Shown in pieces: positions 29,334 through 40,906 of a DNA stretch of 64,000 bases; positions within the stretch are counted from its first letter, which is position 1, and each line of letters opens with the position of its first letter. The notes beneath the pieces were generated by a model. It was not told where the DNA came from. It was given only the letters and a program-made list of their open reading frames with translations, and did no database searches. Location: contig NC_090184.1 of the NCBI RefSeq assembly GCF_024679245.1, positions 5,866,047 to 5,930,046 of the forward strand, read 5' to 3'. This stretch comes from Pseudorasbora parva (Eukaryota > Chordata > Actinopteri > Cypriniformes > Gobionidae). The position numbers and the translations under genes were made by a program.

Positions 29334-29503
29334 GTTTATACTTTTCCTATATTAATAAGATTTTGTTCAGGTGATCACCTAATCAGCACCTCATTCACCT
29401 GTGCCTGTTCTTGGAATTCAACAGACATTGGAATGGAAGGGCTTCCATACTTGTAGAGATGCTGATTTAAGAAAAAATTACAGTGGTCTCTTAATTTTTT
29501 GGC

Positions 29504-29685
29504 CGGTTCTCCACTGTTCCTTCCTTGGAGCACTTTTGATAGATACTGACCACTGCAGACCAGGAACAGCCCACAAGAGCTGCAGTTTTGGAGATACTCT
29601 GGCCCACTAACAGGTGCTGTAAGGAAGAGATAATCAGTGTTATTCACATCATAATGTTATGACTGATCTGTGTATATACCAGTAT
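29504..29685 (-). pseudogene. Tc1 5'-end fragment (family of the 24-kb copy)
   Basis: About 100 bp at 29504-29600 is almost identical to 24469-24560 (ggttctccactgttccttcc onward), encoding the first helix-turn-helix on the minus strand. The terminus near 29650 (cataatgttatgactgatct) is like that at 24745. The fragment joins directly to the 5' terminus of the neighbouring Tc1 at 29503. Confidence 0.8.
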
Positions 29686-30560
29686 ATTTAAAGTCACAAA
29701 AGGCATTTTTACTTTTGATGAGAGCTTCATAAATGATTGATGGAGGGTGAAGACAATATCTGATCAGATGCAGAATCAGTCCACTTGTTTACATCATGTC
29801 TGTGCTTTGTGAGATGTTGTCTCAACTCGCTTTGAGAGAGTGAATATTTATTTTGTTTAACTGGAAGTATAACTGAAGCCAGTGATATTGAAGGAAAAAA
29901 AAAACACTTTCATCACTGAACTGCACCAGCAGGAATGAATAGAGGCCAACTGTGGCAATATCAGACTTTCAGAACATAGATTTAATGCCACTGACTGTTG
30001 CCCTCACCGTCTGAATAAAAACCCTCTTCTCAACCGGATTACAACCTGTGAACCGCATGCTGCTCGCTATGAAAGCAGAACAGAGGATCTGCCTAACCAT
30101 ACGGGAGTAAGACGGCTGCCCCAGTGCCCTACTGCTTGATGAATATGTGTGTGTATAACCCTTTTTGTTCACAAACTGGTGATGTTCTTTTGTGTTGCTC
30201 CACTATGGTTAATTTTAAGAGCCCTCAAAGATGGCCACGTGACTCTGAAAAACACTTACTGAACGGAATGACTGAAGTAGGTCTGCTGTTTACCGATTTG
30301 TTAAGTCATCGACTTTATTCATAATGAGAATGGCTCCCCAAAGCTATCATTTTGATTCAGAATAACTATTATTTTGAGAAAGCACTACACTCATGTTTGT
30401 GTTGGGCTGTTGTCTTGTGTTCAATATGCTGTGCATGAATGGCTCTTATCTAAAACATTGTCATTTTATCGTTAAGAGTCACACTCTAGTTCTTTACCTG
30501 ATTAAATGAGTGTGTAATTGATCATATTAATTAAATCTTACTCTATTACTATGATACTTT
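29686..30560. other. Unclassified non-coding DNA
   Basis: Nothing recognised. Confidence 0.5.
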
Positions 30561-30770
30561 AAAGGAAAAATGTTCATACGTTACTCATCTGCATGTTGTT
30601 ACAAACCTGCACAAGTTTTTCTTCTTTTGTGGAACACAGTGTTTTTGAAGAATATTCTGGCCATTGGTCTACTGAAACTGAATGGGGACTGCAGCTATCA
30701 AAGTCTGAAATGAGTAAAACTGCAAGAAAGCTGTTCAAATGACTTGTGCCTTTGTCATGTGATTTCAGAA
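30561..30770 (+). repeat. AGTTCACCC-type repeat, diverged
   Basis: tttaaaggaaaaatgttcat, then ttcttcttttgtggaacaca and aatggggactgcagctatc are the expected words of the abundant TTAAAGGGATAGTTCACCC family. Confidence 0.5.
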
Positions 30771-30810
30771 GACTAGAAATAGTGCACAAGTTTTTAAAGC
30801 TTTATATAAA

Positions 30811-32110
30811 CAGTGGGGAAAATAATTATTTTATCCCCTACTGATTTAGCAAGTTTGCACACTTACAAATAAATTAAGGGTCTATACTTGTTTTATGTTA
30901 GGTTTGTTTGAATATATAGAGACTATTATTAAGCACAAAATCCAGAAGAAAAAAAAAACATATATAAAGGTTATGAATTTATTTACAAGTATTTGATCCC
31001 CGTGCAAAATATGACTTAGAAATTGGTGGCAAAACCCTACAGAGGTAAAATGTTGGCAAGCACAGAGGTAAAATGTTTCTTGCAGTTGGTCATCAGGTTT
31101 GCACACACCTCAGGAGGGATTTTGGTCCACTCCTCTTTACAGATCCTCTCTTGTCCTCGCTTGTCAACCAGAAGTTTCAGAATCCTCCACAGATTTTCTA
31201 TAGAATTAAGGTCTGGAGACTGGCTAGGCCGCTCTATAACCTTAATGTACTTCTCCTTGAGCCACTCCTTTGTTGACTTGGCAGTACATTTTGGGTCATT
31301 GTCATGCTGGATGACCCATCCACAACCCATCTTCAGTGTTCTGTCTGAGGGATGGAAGTTCATAGCCCTGTCCATCGCCCGCTCAATACGGTGGAGTCGT
31401 CCTGTACCCTTAGCAGATAAACGGCCCCAAAGTGTAATGTTTCCACCTCCATGCTTGACGGATGGTGTTCTTGGGGTCATAGTCAACATTTCTCTCCCTC
31501 CAAACACGATGAGTCTCATCGGACCACAGCACTTTCTCCTAGGCCTTTTTCTGAATCATTTAGATGTCCAGTGGCAAACTTCAGACAGACCTGTACACGT
31601 GCCATCCTTACCCTATATATGAGGCGAGATCTTTCATGGAGCTCCAGATCGAGGACAGTTGATGGTTATTTTGTACTTCTTCTAATACCGAATAATCGCA
31701 CCAAAAGCTAGGTCCTTCTCACAAGGCTTCTTTCTGATGGTTTTGTAGCTCATTCCAGCCTTGTGCAGGTCTACAGTCATGTCCATGATGTCCTTTAAGA
31801 GCTTTTTGGTCTTTCCTATGGTGGTGATGAGGGTGGAATGAAAGAAACAGATTCTGTGGACGGGTATCAAAATTAGTTCTTTCTTTGGGCCAAGTGACAG
31901 GACTAATCTGGGTTTTACATGGGCACATAACCAATCTGTGGAAGGTAGAATTCCTGTTGGTTGGTAGGGGATCAAATACTTATTTCACTTGATCAAATGC
32001 TAATCAATTTATAACCTTTATACAATGTGTTTCTTTTAGATTTTTTGGTTGATATTCTGTCTCTATCCATTAAAATAAAACTACCATTTTTTTTTTTTGT
32101 GTAAATGTAC
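30811..32110 (-). mobile_element. Tc1 element with long inverted ends
   Basis: The left terminus is cagtggggaaaataattatt. Long subterminal inverted parts include tataaaggttatgaattt with gtatttgatcccc (30965-31002) and ggggatcaaatacttatttc with aatttataacctttat (31967-32023). This is the IR/DR-type layout of some fish Tc1 families. The outermost right end is lost near 32110. Confidence 0.85.
31037..31925 (-). pseudogene. Tc1 transposase pseudogene
   Basis: The N-terminus begins at about 31820: the segment IGKTKKLLKDIMDMTVDLHK then AGMSYKTIRKKPCEKDLAFG is the first helix-turn-helix, open in one frame (31682-31975). After a gap of stops, [14 protein letters not shown] and then [12 protein letters not shown] are readable in different frames. 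In the latter the first catalytic Asp is kept but about eight residues after it are deleted. The C-terminal half is open from 31519 to 31037: [37 protein letters not shown] with the second Asp, and [18 protein letters not shown] with the third acidic residue. At least two frame changes make it non-functional. Confidence 0.9.
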
Positions 32111-32133
32111 TGTAATACACACATATAAATATA

Positions 32134-32192
32134 TTAGTATTGTCAAATCGATTAATTACATCCAAAATAAATGTTTGTGATTACATAATATA
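32134..32192. repeat. Fragment of TAGTGCTGTCAAA-type foldback element
   Basis: tagtattgtcaaatcgatta, then catccaaaataaatgtttgt matches the arm of the foldback element at 60118-60655. It is cut at a TA by the next Tc1 element. Confidence 0.65.
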
Positions 32193-33405
32193 CAGTGGAT
32201 ACGGAAAGTATTCAGACCCCCTTACATTTTGTAACTTATAATAATTTCAGTTCTTTTTTTTCCTCATTAATGTACACACAGCACCCAATATTGAGAGAAA
32301 AACACTGAATTGTTGACATTTTTGCAAATTTATAAATAAAATAAAAAACACTAAAATATCACATGGTCCTAAGTATTCAGACCCTAAATACTCAGACCTC
32401 AGTATTTAGTAGAAACACCCTTTTGATCTAATACAGCTCCCAGAGTCTTTCTGGGAAAGATGCAAGTTTTTCACACCTGGATTTGGGGATCCTCTGCCAT
32501 CTCTCCTCTCAGACCCTCTCCAGTTCTGTCAGGTTAGATGGTAAATGTTGGTGGACAGCCCTTTTCAGGTTTCTGCAGAGATGCTCAAGTGGGTTTAAGT
32601 CAGGGCTCTGGCTGGGCCATTCAGTAACAGTCACAGAGTTGTTGTGAAGCCACTCCTTCGTTATTTTAGCTGTGCGCTTAGGGTCATTGTCTTGTTGGAA
32701 GGTGAACCTTCAGCCCAGTCTGAGGTCTTAAGCCCTCTGGAGAAGGTTTTCGGCCAGGATATCCCTGTACTTGGCCAGATTCATCTTTCCCCCGATTGTA
32801 ACCATTCGTCCTGTCCCTGCAGCTGAAAAACACCAATGTTTTTTAAGCAAACTTTCATGTGTCTTGTACTGAGGAGAGGCTTCCATTGGGCAACTCTGCC
32901 ATAAAGCCTCGACTGGTGGAGGGCTGCAGTGATGGTTGACTTTCTACAACTTTCTCCCATCTCCCGACTGCATCTCTGGAGCTCAGCCACAGTGATCTTT
33001 GGGTTCTTCTTTAACTCTCTCACCAAGGCTCTTCTCCCCTGATTGCTCAGTTTGGCCGGACGGCCAGCTCTAGGAAGGGTTCTGTTCATCCCAAATGTCT
33101 TCCATTTAAGAATTATGGAAGCCACTATAATCTTAGAAACCTTAAGTGCAACAGAATTTTTTTGTAACCTTGTCCAGATATGTGCATTGCTACAATTCTG
33201 TCTCTAAGCTCTTCAGGCAGTTCCTTTGACCTCATGATTCTCATTTGCTCTGACATACACTGTGAGCTGTAAGGTCTTATATAAACAGGTGTGTGGCTTT
33301 CCTAATCAAGTCCAATCAGTATAATCAAACATAGCTGGACTCAAATGAAGGTGTAGAACCATCTCAAGGATGATCGGAAGAAATGGACAGCATATGAGTT
33401 AAATA
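32193..33405 (-). mobile_element. Tc1 element, internally deleted
   Basis: The left terminus is cagtggatacggaaagtatt, followed by cagaccc and the usual subterminal words (aagtattcagaccc again at 32370). The start region on the other side ends near 33405, with the outer terminus missing. The insertion interrupts the foldback fragment at 32134. Confidence 0.88.
32420..33235 (-). pseudogene. Tc1 transposase pseudogene lacking the first catalytic Asp
   Basis: Starts MRSKELPEELRDRIVAMHIS; one frame change precedes IILKWKTFGMNRTLPRAGRP, with the second helix-turn-helix in LVRELKKNPKITVAELQRC. About 300 bp that should encode the WSDE block is missing: HMKVCLKN joins directly to a segment that, in another frame, is the CFSAAGTG block. 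Then AKYRDILAENLLQ, TFQQDNDPKRTAKITKEWLH (second Asp) and [20 protein letters not shown] (third acidic residue) follow with stops between. The N-terminal style is that of the salmonid/zebrafish Tc1 branch that includes Sleeping Beauty. Confidence 0.9.
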
Positions 33406-33429
33406 TTACTTATTATAGTTACTGGGATT

Positions 33430-34290
33430 TTCACACACAAACATTCCTAGGGTTTACAAAGAATGGTGTGAAAAGTGAGAAGGAGAATTGGGCCGACTGA
33501 TTCAAGCTGATAGAAGAGCAACTTTGACTGAAATAACCACTCGTTACAACCAAGGTATGCAGCAAAGCATTTGTGAAGCCACAACATGCACAACCTTGAG
33601 TCGGATGGGCTACAACAGCAGAAGACCCCACCGGATACCACTCATCTCCACTACAAATAGGGAAAAGAGGCTACAATTTACGCAAGCTCGCCAAAACTGG
33701 ACAGTTGAAGACTGGAAAAATGTTGCCTGGTCTGATGAGTCTCGATTCCTGTTAAGACATTCAGATGGTAGAGTCAGAATTTGGCGTGAACAGAATGAGA
33801 CCATGGATCCATCATGACTTGTTACCACTGTGGTGGTGGTGTAATGGTGTGGGGGATGTTTTCTTGGCACACTTTATGCCCCATTAGTGCTAATTGGGCA
33901 TTGTTTAAATGCCATGGCCTACCCGAGTATTGTTTCTAACCATGTCCATCCCTTTATGACCACCATGTACCCATCCTCTGGTGGCTACTGCCAGCAGGAT
34001 AATGCACCATGTCACAAAGCTTGAATCATTTTAAATTGGTTTCTTGAACATGACAATGAGTTGACTGTACTAAAATGGCCCACACAGTCACCAGATCTCA
34101 ACCCAATAGAGCATCTTTGGGATGTGGTGGAACAAGAGCTTCGTGCCCTGGATGTGCATCCCACAAATCTCCATCAACTGCAAGATGCTATCCTATCAAT
34201 ATGGGCCAATATTTCTATATTTCTATGCTTTCAGCACCTTGTTGAATCAATGCCACATAGAATTAAGGCAGTTCTGAAGGCTCTACTCTG
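33430..34290 (+). pseudogene. Tc1 transposase fragment, plus strand
   Basis: Same family as 15489-16517. It enters inside the second helix-turn-helix region (GRLIQADRRATLTEITTRYN), keeps VAWSDESRFLLRHSDGRVRI with the first Asp, has an early stop (MDPS stop), then QQDNAPCHKA (second Asp) in another frame and TQSPDLNPIEHLWDVVEQEL with the third acidic residue. It ends with HLVESMPHRIKAVLKALL at about 34290. The termini and first 80 or so codons are missing. It abuts the Rex3 copy without a gap. Confidence 0.92.
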
Positions 34291-35900
34291 AGCTCTACTC
34301 TCCTCCCGAGTGACCGAGCTTCTCACCCTATCTCTAAGGGAGCGCCCAGCCACCCTGCAGAGAAAGCTTGTTTCAGCCGCCTGTGTCCGGGATCTTGTCC
34401 TTTCGGTCATGACCCACAGCTCATGACCATAGGTGAGAGTGGGAACGTAGATTGACCGGTAAATCGAGAGTTTCGCCTTATGGCTCACCTCATTCTTTAC
34501 CACGACAGACCGGTACAACGCCCGCATTACTGCAGATGCTGCACCGTTCCGTCTGTCTATCTCCCGTTCCATCCTTCCCTCACTTGTGAACAAGACCCCA
34601 AGATACTTAAACTCCTCCACTTGAGGCAAGAACTCTCCACCAACCTTAAGTGAGCAAGCTACCCTTTTCCGACTGAGAACCATGGCCTTGGACTTGGAGG
34701 TGCTGATTCTCATCCCAGCCGCTTCACACTTGGCTGCAAACCGTCTAAGTGCATGCTGAAGGTCCTGGTCTGAGGTTGCCAACACGACAACATCATCTGC
34801 AAAGAGCAGTGACGAAATCGCGTGGTCCTCAAACCGGACACTCTCCGGCCCTTGGCTGCGTCTAGAAATTCTGTCCATAAAAATTATGAACAGAACCGGT
34901 GACAAAGGGCAGCCCTGCCGGAGACCAACATGCACTGGGAACAAATTTGACTTACTGCCGGCAATGCGAACCAAGCTCCTGCTCTGGTTGTAAAGGGACC
35001 GTACTGCTCTAAGCAAGGGGCCCAGACCCCATACTCCCAGAGCACCCCCCACAGGGTGCCACAAGGAACACAGTCGAATGCCTTCTCCAAATCCACAAAG
35101 CACATGTGGACTGGTTGTGCAAACTCCCATGAACCCTCCAGCACCCTTTGAAGGATATAGAGCTGGTCCAGTGTCCCACGACCGGGACGAAAACCACACT
35201 GCTCCTCCTGAATCCGAGGTTCCACTATCGGCCGAATTCTCCTCTCCAGTACCCTGGCATAGACTTTCCCAGGGAGTCTGAAAAGTGTGATCCCTCTGTA
35301 GTTGGAACACACTCTCCATACCCCCTTCTTGAAAAGAGGGACCAGCACCCCGGTCTGCCAGTCCATAGGCACTGTCCCCAACCGCCACGCGATGCTGCAG
35401 AGGCGCGACAGCCAAGACAGCCCCACAACATCCAGAGACTTAAGGTACTCAGGGCGAATCTCATCCACCCCACCGAGCGCGTTGTCACCGAGGAGCTTAT
35501 TAACTACCTCAATGACTTCAGCCCAGGTGATGGACGAGTCCCCGTCCCCCCCCGCGCCGTCAGCCACTGCTTCCTCAAAGGAAGACGTGTCGGTGGGATT
35601 GAGGAGATCCTCAAAGTATTCCTTCCACCGTCCAACAATATCCGCAGTTGAGGTCAGCAGCTGCCCATCTCCACTGTAGACAGTGTTGGTAGGGCACTGC
35701 TTCCCCCTCCTGCGTCAACAATGGAGGTGGAGAACATGGTCCATTCGGATTCAATATCTCCAGACTCCCTCGGGATCTGGTCGAAGCTCTGCCGGAGGTG
35801 GGAGTTGAAGATCTCTCTGACGGGGTTTAGCCAAACGTTCCCAACAGACCCTCACAGTACGTATAGGTCTGCCGAGTCTGTCCAGCTTTCCCCCCCCCCA
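34291..35900 (-). mobile_element. Rex3-type (RTE clade) non-LTR retrotransposon, truncated
   Basis: Reverse transcriptase that would copy its own RNA at a nicked target. The minus-strand frame 35567-34884 holds the first motifs: SNYRGITL, QCGFRPGRGTLDQLYILQRV and MCFVDLEKAFDCVP. After a one-base shift near 35021-35030 the frame ending at 34231 continues with VGLRQGCPLSPVLFIIFMDR, SSLLFADDVVVLATSD (catalytic FADD), EFKYLGVLFTSEGRMEREID and ELWVMTERTRSR. The upstream endonuclease domain is missing (sequence decays near 35900) and the 3' end stops after RSLRDRVRSSVTREE. DNA at 34897-34917 (cggtgacaaagggcagccct) matches the Rex3 amplification primer as I remember it. Confidence 0.93.
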
Positions 35901-36268
35901 TCGGATCAAACTCACGATTAATTAATACATTTTATTTAAAAAAAATCTACCATGTTTTAAGAAACTTTTGTTGTGCAGCACTTTGTTTGCCGAACATTAA
36001 ATGTTATTAAAATCGTTAAATATTAATTTGATAACATATAATTTGTTGCATTGCTTTGTTAATCACCACTTCTTGAATAATGCATTGTGTTAAATCATAA
36101 ATACAGAAAAATAAAAATAGACAAAAATGAAACATTTCATAGGACTGTATTATTATTAAATAACATGTAGTTTTATTAACTTAATTTATTAGACATGCAT
36201 ATTTAACCTTTAATGAAATAGAAAACAGAATTTGAGAAAAATAAAACGGAAAAAAACAACGTTTTCAT
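35901..36268. other. Unclassified AT-rich DNA
   Basis: Begins ctcacgattaattaataca, which may be another scrap of the foldback/hAT ends seen at 27985 and 60118. Confidence 0.4.
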
Positions 36269-36274
36269 GGGGCC

Positions 36275-36361
<87 letters not shown>
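36269..36361. repeat. (CTTT)n microsatellite at a Harbinger-like end
   Basis: About 84 bp of CTTT units (36278-36361). The bases before it, ggggccctatctttc, equal the Harbinger-type terminus GGGCCCTATCTT seen at 4564-4574. Confidence 0.85.
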
Positions 36362-37516
<1,155 letters not shown>

Positions 37517-37876
37517 ACAATTTATGTATGACTTCTGATCACTAAAAAGTGATCAGTTGGCTAGACTGAAAAAAAGTGAGAAAACCCTATGCCTTAAAGG
37601 GGGGGTGAAACACTCAGTTTCAGTCAGTGTCATGTCAATCTTGAGTACCTATAGAGTAGCACTGCATCCTGCATATCTCCGAAAAGTCTTTATTTTTTTT
37701 ATAATTATATAAGAAAGATGCGCTGTTCCGAGTCTTTCCGAAAAAAGCCGAGCGGGTGGGGGCGTGTCGTGTGAGCGGAGCTAAATAATGACGTGTGCAG
37801 CAGCGCGCTGCTATTGTGTTGAGTCGAGTGTGTCATCCCTAACAGCGGGAAAAAAAACTTTATTCAAAATAAAAAT

Positions 37877-37986
37877 ATGGCTTTTAATCAGATACAGCCA
37901 TACATCTATGATCCGGAATCAGACCCAGAGGCTGCAGTTGAACAGGAGCAGCAGCAAAAACGACTAGAGCAGGACGTCTCTATGTG
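37877..37986 (+). pseudogene. First exon of a second transposon gene, copy 1
   Basis: A 110-nt exon: start codon at 37877, MAFNQIQPYIYDPESDPEAA, then a Glu/Gln-rich stretch and RLEQDVSMW, with a possible splice donor gtacaag at 37987. The intron reads through to a stop about 17 codons on. The same exon, with the same length and donor, is in copy 2. I believe such heads (PYxYxPESD) occur on fish proteins carrying a zinc-binding domain like the cytoplasmic tail of P2X7, but the diagnostic Cys-rich part is not in this window, so the identity is inference. Without downstream exons no protein function is likely. Confidence 0.6.
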
Positions 37987-38451
37987 GTACAAGTTATACA
38001 CTAACTATATAATATGCTTAGCGGCTTGTGTTATTTAAATATTTATACTTGAATTATATCGTCGTATTTTTGTCTTTGAAGGTGTACATGTGGGAAGTGC
38101 AGTTGTGCACGTGTGTTTGTGTGTTTACGCGTGGTTTGTGTAGACAGTAAGCGGACTGGTTTTGCACGGCAGGCTAAGTTAGTGTTTACATAGAAAGACA
38201 CGGAATAGTAGCGCATTTGAATGAAGAAGCGCGCTTATTTAGTTCAACATATTTCCCCACTCTTTGTGTATTGTTGTTTGGAGTGCTTTTACAATACACA
38301 AACATAAAGTTACACATATAGTGGCCAGCTAAACAAATGTACACGCACTACACATCGCATGCTCCATTGATCAATTAACTATACGTGATCATGTTTGGGC
38401 TACTTGATGAGCATAGGCAAAAACACAGACATTTGAAGCAGTCTCACTCAC

Positions 38452-38700
38452 CCTTCTAATGTTGGGACTGCTCCATCCTTCAGCATTAGGCGATTGGAAA
38501 ATCCGGCGTCGAGCTGGGCCTTGTTTATGAAACAGTCGGCACCGAAATGCAGCGAATAGATATAAACATTCGCGCAACTCAGTTGCTGATCCGGAAAAGC
38601 AAATTCCATCCACTGTTGCCTTAACGCGGGGTTTTTGGCGAATCTGTGCAGGACTGTCTTGGTCTGGCAACCAAAAACGCACTTTTTGATGTCATTGTTA
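38452..38700 (-). pseudogene. THAP zinc-finger exon, copy 1
   Basis: THAP domains are about 80-residue C2CH zinc fingers that bind DNA and often serve as transposase DNA-binding parts. On the minus strand: KKCVFGC (first two ligands), LHRFAKNPALRQQWMEFAFP (with the conserved Trp), then IYSLHF, CFINKAQLDAGFSN and the closing GAVPT box. The third ligand, expected as C in the CxLH motif, is Tyr, so the finger should not fold normally. The first ATG near KKC is out of frame, although the frame stays open upstream to 38936. A splice donor (gtgagtg) follows the AVPT box at about 38451. Confidence 0.88.
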
Positions 38701-39045
38701 ATTGTGCACATTACCTGTGCAGCGCAGCCTACGAGCCAGCGCTTTGATGGGCGTAGGCTGTTGCTTTCGCTCTCTCCCTCTCTCTCTCTCACGATCTTCC
38801 GGTAGAATTGTCCGTAAGGCCCATACAAGGAAATTCCGCCCCCGTTAACGTCAAGTGGATGCATGATCTCAAAAAACTTGCCGAAACTTATGACTAACCG
38901 GAAGTAGTATTTTTGACAAAGAAATACTCCCATCAAACGTCCACCTTAACTTTTGAAACTTTGTCTATGTTTAGTATGGGATTCCAAGTCTTTAACAGTG
39001 TAAAAAGATCAGTATGCATGAAACAGCATTTCACCCCCCCTTTAA

Positions 39046-40860
39046 ATATTCACTATGTAACTTTTTTTAAAGTAAAATATCGAAAAAGCCCCAGATCGGT
39101 GTTATATATTCTGTTCAAATGAGTACTTACAATATCCCAAATGTTTCCAACTATTTGTAAATTGTGAGAAAATTGCTATTTTAACTAAGGAGCCGGGACG
39201 TCTGAGGGAGTCACCTGTCAATTGCCTCATATCCCAGTTTTATTCTGCAGAAGCGCTTTACTCTTAGCAGTGTGAACAAGTGTCACAGCAGCGCAGAGTG
39301 AACGCACAGAGTAACGTCACAACATCAATTTAAACACACTTAAATGTATCTGATATGATAAACAGAGCTGCGTTACCTCATGCTCATGACTGGAAAAGTG
39401 GAAATGGCAGGACTGGAACAGTGGCATGAGGGGCGATGGAGAGTGGGTTATACACATTTATAACCTAAATTATAACATTTTAGGTTATAAATGTGTTTGT
39501 TTTTTTGAAAATGGCCGATGGTTTGTCTAGATGAGAGCCTATTCCTCGTCTGGAATCTTGCAGAGCCTCTGAAGCTCTTCCTCTGAAACTGCATTGACTC
39601 AGACCTTTAACCGTTGGTTGCCATTGAAGTCCATTATGTGAAGAAAAATCCTGGAATGTTTTCCTCAACAAAAAAAACAAAAAAAACTCTTTTCGACTGA
39701 AGAAAGAAAGACATGGCCATCTTGGATGAGATGGGAGTGAGTAAAATATCAGGACATTTTAATTTTGAAGTGAACTAATCCTTTAAAATTAGTTATAAGT
39801 GATACACTTGATGTGTAATTGAAAACATTTAGTTATGTGGAATTGTCAAGTTCACACAAATAGTTTTTTTTTTAAATAAATTTTGCATGAAGTTTATCTA
39901 CTTAGTCAAGGTTTCCTCACTTGTTTAAGATGTTAACTGATCACTTTTTACAGTGTATATATGCAGAAAATAATATTGAATGTCTACATTAATGCATTAT
40001 GCCTTGAATATGCCTGCATTAATCACCTTGTGTTTAGTGTTACACCCAATTTATTGCATCCTAAACTCACCTGAAGTAAAAGCTGATCACTGTCCCTACA
40101 GTACCTCCATCATCCTGTAGGGGGCGATGGAGAGTGGGGAGTTTCAATGGCAGGGGCTGCTTGATTGACAAAAGCAGACTGCTGACACTCTGACAAACCA
40201 TGAAAGGCATTTATAAGCGGGGACTTCCCATTCTAAATAGGTTTTGAGCACAAACTTTTTCCTTTATCTTTTTTTAAGTGCCCAGAAATATGAAGTAAAG
40301 CAGTCTAAACTACTGCAATCTACAGCTTCGGCACAGAGGAATCAGATCTATTTGACAAATATTCCAGTGGGCTATTTACAGTGAAACCGTGTGGCATTAA
40401 ATCTGCTTAAGGATATGGGTTTAAAACACAGCAAATATAGGAGTGCCCTTTGGGGGAGGAAAAAAAAACTCAACTCATAGAAAGCTCAGCGTGAATCTCT
40501 GTTCCTAGGCAACGAAAACTAAATATACAATTAATAATATGGGAATTTGCTATTCTGAAATCCAATCACTCACTTAATTTGCCTGGGAATCGGCTTTGTC
40601 TCAGGATATTAAATATCGCAGATCCCGTGCGGGGCCAACATCGACACATCTAAGCCTGGTTAGGTTAGGGTCCTGGAGGCTCTGAGCTGCAGTTAAGCTG
40701 TGGTTTTGTGGCCCTCGGTGATGAATGAAGGAGACAATCGCAACACTTCCCCAGGCTCGCATTGTCTTAATTCAAAGGCATAGGACACGAGACAATGGCA
40801 CGTGCACAACAGTGCCTTTGTGCTTTAAGCACCCTCTTTCTCTCATGTGTCTTTCTGCAG
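39046..40860. other. Non-coding DNA with repeat scraps and a hairpin
   Basis: 39050-39440 resembles a cyprinid repeat starting attcactatgtaactttttt. 39453-39495 is a hairpin (17-bp arms cacatttataacctaaa). 39600-39787 is an inverted piece of the AGTTCACCC repeat family. ggggcgatggagagtggg occurs twice, near 39430 and 40122. No upstream pebp4 exon (the block with the DPDAP motif) was found. Confidence 0.5.
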
Positions 40861-40906
40861 GGGGAAGCGTTCAAGACGGGAGATGTCAGAGGCATTGAAC
40901 TATCCG
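40861..40906 (+). CDS. pebp4: pebp4 internal exon
   Basis: A 46-nt exon between a strong acceptor (tgtctttctgcag) and donor (gtgagtg). In phase 0 it reads GEAFKTGDVRGIELS plus one base, aligning without gaps to the stretch of human PEBP4 that precedes ELSAY, as I remember that protein. PEBP4 is a secreted or lysosomal member of the phosphatidylethanolamine-binding family linked to signalling and cell survival. The exon joins in phase to the one at 43168, and a 2.3-kb intron containing a MITE separates them. Earlier exons (signal peptide, the DPDAP ligand-binding loop) are not in the window as far as I can see. Small but well supported by phase and sequence. Confidence 0.8.

Larger units (their letters stand above)
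27050..29503 (-). mobile_element. Tc1 element split by a hAT insertion
   Basis: The 5' terminus on the minus strand is at about 29503 (ccaaaaaattaagagaccac). The leader runs to 29341, is interrupted by a hAT element (27985-29333), resumes at 27984, and the transposase starts at 27866-27872. The 3' part is truncated at about 27050. Without the insertion, about 1.1 kb of Tc1 remains. Confidence 0.88.
37594..39045. mobile_element. Two-gene TTAA element (THAP type), copy 1
   Basis: Flanked by TTAA (37594-37597 and 39042-39045). Ends read inward: AGGGGGGGTGAAACACTC on the left and AGGGGGGGTGAAATGCTG on the right. TTAAAGG ends, TTAA duplication and a THAP exon together fit the T2/Kolobok superfamily; piggyBac also uses TTAA but has different ends and no THAP finger. 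It carries the first exon of one gene near each end, pointing inward, and nothing recognisable of later exons, so it is an internally deleted derivative. An inverted near-identical copy lies at 51215-52726. Confidence 0.88.

Noticed and set aside
31023..31711. Plus-strand 199-codon frame
   Set aside because: Antisense to the Tc1 transposase, which has recognisable catalytic blocks on the minus strand.
35148..35679. Plus-strand frames of 125-167 codons
   Set aside because: They lie antisense to the Rex3 reverse transcriptase frame, which has clear motifs; the plus frames do not.
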